DNA from: Gnetum montanum
Taxonomy: Eukaryota; Streptophyta; Gnetopsida; Gnetales; Gnetaceae
Assembly: GCA_015680685.1 (NCBI GenBank)
Contig: MNCI01004172.1
Location: 104,181 to 168,180, forward strand
Direction: 5' to 3'
Length of the DNA: 64,000 bases
The notes under the pieces were generated by a model. It was given only the letters and a program-made list of their open reading frames with translations. It did no database searches and was not told the DNA's origin. Shown here one piece after another: positions 56,547 to 64,000 of the stretch. Position 1 is the stretch's first letter. Each line of letters starts with the position of its first letter. The position numbers were made by a program, and so were the translations under genes.

Positions 56547-58913
56547 TACCCCCATGACTGAATGAAAAATCATCCTTGAGTTCCTTACAAAATAGTAGAA
56601 AGGTATGGGATTATTGACTTGAATGAAAACTAATGGTGAATGGGATGATGTGTGAATGGATCAATCATTACAATACGTGACAATATTAGTGTTCATGACT
56701 ACAAGAATGAACGCTATACACAATTGACATCCAACCTTGTTTGGTAGCTAAGAGAGAGAGAGAAAAGAAGAAGGCATGTTGCTGCTAATGCCAAGATTGC
56801 ACCTTTCGTTATCCATCTATAACTGCACCATCAGTCTTGTTCCTTGCACAACTGTTCCAGCACCAATCTATCCTGAGTGTTCCCTCCAGGTCCATCCATT
56901 ATTGTATGATTGCCATCTGCACACACAACATAGTCACATATGAGCAAGGATAAGTAAATCACAATACAGTTGATACCTTGCCTCGGTGTAAGATCCATTG
57001 GTTGAGTTGTGATATGGATAATACAAATTCTAGAGATATAACACTGGTGACTACCCAAGGTGTAGGGGTTAGGAAAATTGAAAAAATTGGACCAGGGCTC
57101 CCATGACTAAGAGTGATCCTTCGGTAGTGATAGAATGGAAAAAGATAAGGAATAAAAAAGATGGAGAAAAATAAACAATGGCAACACCAATAAAATGGAT
57201 GTTAGAGATGAGAATAAACAAAACAAATGTTGATTGCAACAATGTTTGAGGGAAAGAAGTTAACTGGTGCAGCAAATAGAAATGCTAATGGGTCCTCCCC
57301 AAAGCAGGCTCATGCCCTTGATGCCCTAACAATCCCACCTTTAAAGAGTTCGTAAGCTTTGGAAATGTCATTTGGAAGTAAGAGTTAAAGTCTTAACCAC
57401 AAGAATTCACCAAAAAGAAAACAATGCATCAACCAAAATATAGACTACTGATACAATCGGCAATGAGGTGGAAAATGGAGAAAGAATGATGAAGAGAAGA
57501 GACTGGAATAGAGTCTCAAGAACAAGGTGGTGTACATCCCCTTGTGTATGTATGATTAATGTGACTAAGTAGATCTCATTCCAAATTCAGCCTCAAACAA
57601 TCCACATCCAGTGACTTTGCATTAATACACTTGGCCAATCCATCCACTTGAAGTAACAAGAATGCTTCTGCCAAAGAGTCACCACCATTCCAAGAAAACG
57701 AGAAAGGGAAAAGTAGGAAGCAAGAGAGGGCCTTAGTTAGAGAGAACATGTTTTCTTAGTTCCATAACCAGTGCTTGTAGCCCAAATAATTATTTTGTCT
57801 AAGGGGTGTGCTTTGAATTCTCACTATTTTTGTTTATTTGTTTATTTATTTATTTTTTTTTGTGGTGAGAACCACACCATGCAAAGACACATTTTTATTG
57901 GCTTAGCTTCCCAATAATGGAGAAACATTGGAATGGTAAGGAAAACTCAAGAAGAAAACATCCAAGCACCCAAGAGAATAGCCAGCATAAATGCATCAAA
58001 TTCCCTTGAAGTCACACCCATGTCAGTCCTTGAGTCCTTCCTTAGTTTGAGAAATGCCTAGTCACCAATTTGTTAATAGTTTTATTATTAAAGAAAGGGA
58101 CTATATAGTTCCAAGCCAAGAGAGACCATAGAAATTTATGGATGCATGGATGACATGGACTCATTGCCTATTATATCAAAAGAACCATACCTTAGTATCA
58201 ATATTATAACTCAAAGGTAAAAACCAAACATTAGCAATTAATACAATACAATTCATACCACCATCAGGAGCACTTATTAGGTGACGAATCTAACAAAACA
58301 AAAACAACAAACAAAGATAAAATAAGAATAAAAAAAAAAAACAAAAACAAACAAAACAAACAATCACACAAAGAAATGAAAAAGTATCAACGATGTTGCA
58401 AAATAAAAACAAGAAAAGTTAAAGAAATTTGTAAAATAAAAATGTGTAAAAAAAAAAACTTAAAAAGGAACTGAGGGCCTCAAATAGTTAGCAAAGGTGG
58501 CCGTCTCCCCCATGACTGAGTTGGAAGGAGGAGATCTGAAAGAGTGAGCAAGGTCATCCCTTCTTAGAGGTATTATGTGCACTGACCATTCTAAATTCAT
58601 GGAAGGGTTTGGTCTGTTGCACATTGACTAACAATCTCTTATCAAAGCTCTTGTTTAATTTTTTTAGGAATTTCCAACTTCCCCTAGTTGATGTTTTTAA
58701 GGTTAAGGCTTGGAAGTTGGCAGCGAACTTGCCCTAGTGCATCTATGCTTTCAATATAAGCGCAAGTTATTCCCTCACTTAGTTCCATGCACATTAGTGA
58801 GTTGCTCTCTTGATAAGCTATCAACCACTAGGTGTCTTCTTGTTGTGTGGCTGCTGCATACAGGCACTTTTGTATATTAATGTCTTGTGCACCCTAGTTG
58901 CATGCAAGCAATG
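56547..58913 (-). other. Non-coding 3' half of the 55787 element
   Basis: Counterpart of 50880-53021. It includes the conserved block at 57289-57330 (CTTTGGGGAGGACCCA on the minus strand), the GATATAATAGGCAATGAG segment near 58165 and the pyrimidine tract (A-rich as printed) at 58300-58460. No gene. The ORFs at 56831-57275 are unsupported. Confidence 0.65.
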
Positions 58914-59470
58914 CTAAACTTTGCACAACCCATAATCTCTACACGCAATTGCACCCTGTATCACTATATGCAATGCATGGAACTTCTTCTTCTCGATCTT
59001 TCCAAAAGTCTTCTCCTTAGATATTTCCAGGAAAAGTTCACAGATTCCTAGGCATGCATCTATAATAATTAGCCATGCCCTTCCCATTATTATTGGGAAG
59101 TCCCCTTTACTGTTATTCACTTGTATCACTAGGAAATTAGCTGGGTACAACCACCCACACACAGTGTTGACGATGTCCTCCACTAGTCCCAAGGGAACAG
59201 TGATGGACTAGTTGGCCAGCTCTAGGTGAATATTGCTCTTCCTTAATGGAGGTAGGTTCCAGGCTTTGTACATTTCTTGTGATATAAAGTTGACTCCAGA
59301 ACCTGAGTCCAGAAGAGCTTTGCATGGCTTATTCCTAGTGATTTGGAGATAGATTAGAGGGCTTCTAGGATCAGAGAATTTCCTGGGAAGGTGGCCAACC
59401 TTGATCTAATCAGTTACAACATGTGTTAACATAACTGTATGCGTTGAGCTCGGTGTTTGGTTTGAAGGGA
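58914..59470 (-). pseudogene. Retroviral-type aspartic protease
   Basis: The catalytic box LLDSGSGVNFIS is intact in one frame (about 59290-59325). LPPLRKSNIHLELA and ITVPLGLVEDIVNTVCGWLY follow, then IIMGRAWLIIIDACLG (about 59050-59095). A stop between the two halves, at a position that is Gln in the copy at 50259, and frame changes upstream break it. Confidence 0.75.
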
Positions 59471-61958
59471 GCTCTAAAGCCTTATTTGATGGGGAGGCAT
59501 TCAGAGGTTCAATCGCTTGTTGTTGTAAGGGCTTGGTTGAACTATTCACTCTAAAGAAAGGTCTTTTCTTCATACGGCTATCAAAACCAATAGTGGGTTA
59601 AGGATTTATAGCCCTTGTGGCATTGCGTTGCTGCAGTTGAGTAGCGAGTTCCCCTTGCATTGTTGGAGAGGGTGGTAATGGAGCTATTTGTGTGAGAGCT
59701 ACAGATGGATTTGAAGGATGGTATGTTTGTGGGTTATCTTCCCTAGGAGAAGGAGTTCTATAATACTCACGAGCTTGGTAGTGGTGCTATAGTGTAATGT
59801 GACTAACAGAGTCATGTGGAGAGATTGGATGCTACACATAGTAGCCATATGGGTCAGGTTGTCGATACGGGTATTGCTGCCTTGGTGGTGGCATCCCCCA
59901 TGACTATGGGTATTACCACTATTATTGTTGCTCAACGGGTTGTGGTGGAGTTCCACCTGGATAATATGTTGAAGGTTGGTGAAACTACCTTGGGTTACCT
60001 TGGGGATAAGGTAACTGTTGGGGTGTTTGCCATTTGTTTAGTTGTGGGTTGAGTGCATACACCTCAGACTCTTGAAGATGTGAGATCACTGGGCAACATC
60101 CCTTAGGATGGTCCTATTGGCATATCTCGCATCCACCATCATTGTCCATGTCTAAATCCACAACATCTTCTGTGATGACCAGTTTACCATTACCCTTGTT
60201 ACGTGCATTCTCCACTTCTCTCTTTTTCTTTTTGTTGTGGTCACTACCTTGCTCGCTAGACTCCTCTACAATTTTAAGAACAGTTTCAAACCTACTATCT
60301 AGGGGGTCCCACATTTGGTCTACCATTGCCGATACTTTTGTTATTAACTTTTGGAGAGGCAAAGGTTTCCTATTCACCATCTCTTTGAGTGGTGACTCTT
60401 CTTCCTCCTCACAAAATCTCACTCCCCTTTTTCAGAGGGAAGGATCTTAGTTGTATTCTTCCGCACTTTCTCTCTTTCGTAGATCACCTTCTTCTTTGGC
60501 TACTTACTCTAGTAATTTATGAATTTGACGAGACCTAAACTCTAATAACCTTCCTTGGGCATACGTCCCAAGGGTTCTTCTTGTTTCATGCCTAAGTCCA
60601 TCCACGAGATGGCGTAGTTGATCCCACTACGAATAACCATAGCTAGGACAATGATGTAACAGTGCGTAATAGTGGTCCATGGTAGCATCCAAGGGTTTAT
60701 GATTTCCTTGCTTCCATCCTTGGATTTTCTTCTGTAGGTTAGACACTTGGGAGTACATTTGGTACTTATCATTGAACAGTTCTAACATTGTGCTCCACCT
60801 CCAAATGGATTCCGGTTCTAAGGACCGGTACCAGCTTTCTGCTTCTTTCACTATGTCCTTGGGAACAACTTCAATTTTTGCCATTCATTTTCTATGTTCT
60901 GCAAGGCACATGCATTGTGGAATGCTTGTAAATGATTTTGAGGATAAGCGTTGTATCCCCCTTCAAATCGTGGGATGTTGTTCATGTCTAGCCTCTTGAT
61001 CCTACTATCCTTTTGATGCCTTGTTGGAACTCTTACAACCTCTATTATATCTAGCATGCTGCTAGTTGCAAGTAGCGGTTCTTCGTGGTCATCTTGTTCA
61101 TAACATCTATGATATCTACTTGGTTCCCTACTCTCCCTTCTTCTATGCCTTGATTTCTTAGAGTGCCCTCGTCCTCGTTCTTGACTATCTCATTGATGTT
61201 TTTCACTTTGTTTTCCCTTATCCTCACGATTTATTTCCCTATGACTGTGTCTGGACACTGAAGGAGAGGGTGAAGGTGATAATGAAGGTGAAGAAGAAGG
61301 AGAACCATCACCATGATGGTGTTTTCTACCTTCTCTTTGGTGGTCTTGGCCTCGATTGTGATCATGATCAGAACGTCTGCCCTTATCATGTGTTTGTGTT
61401 CCTTATTTGAACACTTCGTGTTCGTGGGTATCAGAACTAGGGTTGTGAAAGGTTCTGATACACCACCTCCTAACCTGTGCAAGGAGGAGGAACATAGTTT
61501 TGTGGGGAACCTGTTGGAGTAGGTTCACTATCCTCAATTTTGCTCAAAACGTGTGGAGCATTATGGGGCCATTTACCCTTCAAGGATGTATGTTATCTCT
61601 CTTGTCTGAAGTCCCTTTGACGTTACACTTTTGTGGGATGATGATCCCTTGTGTCATGATCACATGCAACATATTCTACGTATAAAAGTAGCATGCCTAT
61701 TCATGTGAGAGCACAAAGGAGCATGTTAGGGACTGATCGGTCTGCAGGCAACACTATGTTACCCTCTAAGTCTCTCCAATGTAGTTGTTCATCTTGGTGG
61801 AGAATAAAGGTGAAATCAGGTACATACTCATCGGGATGAGTATTTACCACACAAAACTATTAAGGAACTAGCGGATCTTGGTTACGTGTATTATGCTGCT
61901 GACTACCTCTTGTGTTAGTCCTAGGCGGTGAAGTGCTCTTATGTGAAGAAGAAGACAT
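59471..61958 (-). pseudogene. gag of the 55787 element
   Basis: Starts at ATG 61958 (MSSSSHKSTSPP). Recognisable parts: HPDEYVPDFTFILHQDEQL; an Arg/Ser/His-rich segment (61150-61480); the core KEAESWYRSLEPESIWRWST, MLELFNDKYQMYSQVSNL and LRHLVDGLRHETRRTLGTYA (60540-60880); a coiled region (60250-60420); the knuckle GCEICQ-x-DHPKGCCP (about 60085-60130) and a Tyr/Gln/Pro-rich tail. Stops and frameshifts are spread through it. Confidence 0.82.
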
Positions 61959-62082
61959 CTTGTCTTGTTTGATGTGCGATGTACTGTTGTCTTATCTTTC
62001 TTTGATTAACCCTAAGGGTTTGTTCTAACATTTCAATGATATGAATGAGTTCCTATGTTCTATGTAGCACACAAACAACTAA

Positions 62083-62101
62083 GTCCTTGGCAACGATGCC
62101 A
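62083..62101 (-). promoter_or_regulatory. Primer-binding site of the 55787 element
   Basis: Minus-strand TGGCATCGTTGCCAAGGAC, one base inside the LTR. It matches the tRNA-Asp-like site at 47617 with three or four changes. Confidence 0.8.
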
Positions 62102-62102
62102 A

Positions 62103-62876
62103 TGATGAGTGGCGAGGTACCCCTATACTCAATCATACAAATATGAGCATTTCACACACGATCTGATCAGACTCCAAGGACTAAGTGCTTACACACCTTA
62201 ATGGAATACTTAGGGTTAATCAATTGTTGTCTTCCCAAACTTACTTGTATTATCATGGTTGTATGGTTAAGTAAGCTTGAGGTATATGATTTTTATAGCT
62301 TTTTGTCTTTTTATGTCTTCTGCTAATAAAGGAGAGGGAGAGAGAACTAAGTGACTAACTCACATTAACTATTCACTAACAATTTTCTAAATGTTCCTAA
62401 CACTAGTATCCATTCCCACTTGCCATACACATCCTGAACTAGTGCAATGCTGTTGGGATTACCAAACATTAATCGTCATTGGGTTACCAAGCGCTACATG
62501 CATGCTCGAAGAGGTCATACTGAGTGTATTTAACTAAGGGGGTTGAAGGTTGAGAAAGATATTAATTAACTAGAAAAGCATTAAAAAATTATTAATTACT
62601 AATTAGCTTAATCTATATGCTGCAAGGTTTATCATAAAGTTCATCTTTATTACCGTACACAAAATTGTGCTCAGGTACAAATTGCTTGAATAAAGATCCA
62701 TTCACTCTATGACTCCTACTGCGGGCACACAGAAATAATTCTAACTCTGGAATAACAGAACTATAAGAATTTGGCTAAGGGTCTAAGTCTAACTCCCTTG
62801 AACAAAGGGTGCCACCTCTAATTTATAGAATATGAGGTAGGATGCAATATCGTGTACATGATATCGCGGCTCATCA
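62103..62876 (-). repeat. 5' LTR of the 55787 element
   Basis: 774 bp, printed TGATGAGTGGCGAGGTACC...GATATCGCGGCTCATCA. Closely similar to 55787-56546, including the AGGAGAGGGAGAGAG stretch and the AATAAAGATCC-type region. Confidence 0.93.
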
Positions 62877-63516
62877 ACGACAAACAAACTCACTTGACAA
62901 AACTGATGCCCAAGTGTACAAATCAACACATTACAAAAATTGTGATGTTCATGACACAAAAGTGAACACCATGACATGAATACACAAAATTGGATAGCAC
63001 ATTCTCTAATGGCATGAAGGTGGTGGAGAAGATCAGATAGTCCTAGGTGATGGAGGCTCTTAAGGTTTTGAAGGACCTTTGTCGACTTTGGGCAAGTGTG
63101 GTGGCTAAGGTGGCTATGGCTATCCTGTTGTGACTACAACCTTTGGTGGAAGGCGAAAGGAATCTACTAATGCCTTCATCTTCTCCTTCTTACTCTAGGG
63201 ATCATTCATAGTTCATACAAACATCACCAATGTGGGCTAGAATGGGGATATCCCATAGATAGGGCATTACCACGAAAAACTTCTTTATGTTGATAAACTA
63301 GAAAGTGAATTGTTTACATTCGACATCAAATGCCCTTGCTACATTTTGCAGCTCTTGGTAGTCATTCATTATTCTGGCTAGGTTCTCAGTGGTAGATCTT
63401 TGATTAGTGTATTTTCCATTGAGGATTTTGAGTTTAGCATTTGCCATTGCAAGCTTTTGCTTGGTGTCTTTGTAATTCTTGAACTCGGCCATATACAACA
63501 AGTATGAGATGGCCAC
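62877..63516 (-). pseudogene. ORF3 C-terminal part
   Basis: Open on the minus strand at 63516-63298 (MAISYLLYMAEFKNYKDTKQ...), a charged heptad-like coiled coil. After a stop at about 63297 it continues as F-x-FINIKKFFVVMPYLWDIP, ILAHIGDV and a Ser/Thr/Arg-rich tail to about 63000. It matches 24740-25150 of the plus-strand copy, with the shared words SYLLY, NLAR-x-MND, K-x-F-x2-MP, W-x2-P and GDV. The remainder to 62877 is its 3' untranslated part. The N-terminal part is cut off by the LTR at 63542. Confidence 0.6.
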
Positions 63517-63541
63517 TTACTTTGCTAGTTCTGATCATGGT

Positions 63542-64000
63542 TGATGAGTGGCGAGCTACCCCTACACTCAACCATATGAAACAAGTGTAGCACACGCGAT
63601 CTAGTCAAACTCTGCAGACTAAATGCCTACATGCCCCATGGAATACTTGGGGTTAATCATTCGTTGTCTTCCCAGACTTACTTGTGTTTTTCACGGTGTA
63701 TCGTTAAGTAAGTCCGAGGTATATGATTTTTATATCTTTTTAATGTTTTTCTCCTATGCTATTGAGGTGAAGGGTTGAGAAACTAGCTAACTCTAACTAA
63801 TGACCTAAGTGTAAATTACCTAGCGTCAACATCGGTTCGGACTTACCGTACACACCATGAACTATGCAACCGTGGCTACCAAATGCTAATCGTTACTGGG
63901 ATCACCATGCGTAATGCACATGCTCAAAGTGATCATACTGAGGCACTTAACTAGGAGAAAAGGATTGAGAGAATCTAATCTAGCCTAAGTGCAATGAGCA
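63542..64000 (-). repeat. LTR entering from the right edge
   Basis: Begins TGATGAGTGGCGAGCTACC and continues with the family blocks (CATATGAAACAAG, TGTCTTCCCAGACTTACTTG, AGGTATATGATTTTTATA) to the window end. It is inserted in ORF3 sequence. Whether it is a solo LTR or a full element cannot be seen. The target copy at the left would be ATGGT (63537-63541). Confidence 0.85.

Larger units (their letters stand above)
55787..62876 (-). mobile_element. Complete non-autonomous gag-protease LTR element, minus strand
   Basis: A 7090-bp element with LTRs 55787-56546 and 62103-62876, polypurine tract and primer site in the right places, and flanks ACAAC (55782-55786) and ACGAC (62877-62881), a duplication with one change. 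Internal content matches the element at 46683-53903: gag, protease, pyrimidine tract and conserved non-coding part, with no RT, integrase or ORF3. More stops than the 46683 copy suggest it is older. Confidence 0.92.
54771..63541 (-). mobile_element. ORF3-containing gypsy element, minus strand, interrupted
   Basis: Its 3' LTR is 54771-55699, followed (leftward sense reversed) by the polypurine tract and 3' end of the internal region (55700-55786). The element at 55787-62876 is inserted 88 bp inside it. Its internal sequence resumes at 62877 with the C-terminal part of ORF3 (to 63516) and is interrupted again by an LTR at 63542. The rest lies outside the window. It was inserted into the LINE. 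Confidence 0.75.

Noticed and set aside
60142-60450. 102-codon plus-strand ORF
   Set aside because: Antisense to the minus-strand gag at 60114-60422, which matches two other gag copies.

Overview
The window is nuclear DNA of a land plant with a large, repeat-filled genome. A conifer or other gymnosperm is plausible but not proven. It is AT-rich and contains nested LTR retrotransposons, an L1-type LINE, SINE-like repeats, an endogenous pararetrovirus (Caulimoviridae) and one host gene with a 3.7-kb intron. Nothing looks bacterial. One run of N (3390-3811) is an assembly gap.

The only host gene that can be supported is a Rab5-type small GTPase (RABF2/RHA1/ARA7 group), minus strand, 36828-42109. 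It has seven exons and a complete 200-residue reading frame. Intron 2 starts with GC, and intron 6 holds a Ty1/copia fragment.

Left part (1-31 kb). A decayed Ty3/gypsy element on the plus strand appears to run from a gag fragment (5507-5936), through protease, RT, RNase H and integrase (16.5-20.3 kb) and an extra ORF here called ORF3 (22393-25206), to an LTR at 25437-26730. It is interrupted by a minus-strand gag+ORF3 relative (1-5506), by a 2.7-kb insertion with inverted LTR-like ends and a CAAAT target-site duplication (5937-8669), and by a caulimovirid block (about 9.9-16.4 kb) whose pol half is inverted relative to its movement/coat half. The LTR at 25437-26730 is also the 5' LTR of a second, gag-protease-only element (to about 31 kb).

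Middle (31-43 kb). A gene-poor AT-rich stretch carries SINE-like repeats and short tandem duplications, followed by the Rab5 gene.

Right part (43-64 kb). A plus-strand LINE is split by a solo LTR (43582-44533, duplication TTATC), by a second solo LTR (46017-54150) that itself contains a complete non-autonomous gag-protease element (46683-53903, duplication CTTAG), and by a minus-strand element starting at 54771. That last element contains a complete minus-strand gag-protease element (55787-62876) and the start of another LTR (63542 to the end).

Almost all gypsy-type elements here share LTR termini (TGATGAG...CTCATCA), a primer-binding site resembling the tRNA-Asp type used by Athila/Tat-like elements, a gag with a short C-x2-C-x3-H-x3-C knuckle, and a pyrimidine tract after the coding region. 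Some encode RT and integrase plus ORF3. Others carry only gag and protease and would need the enzymes of the first kind. The conserved ORF3 with coiled-coil segments is the most interesting unexplained component.
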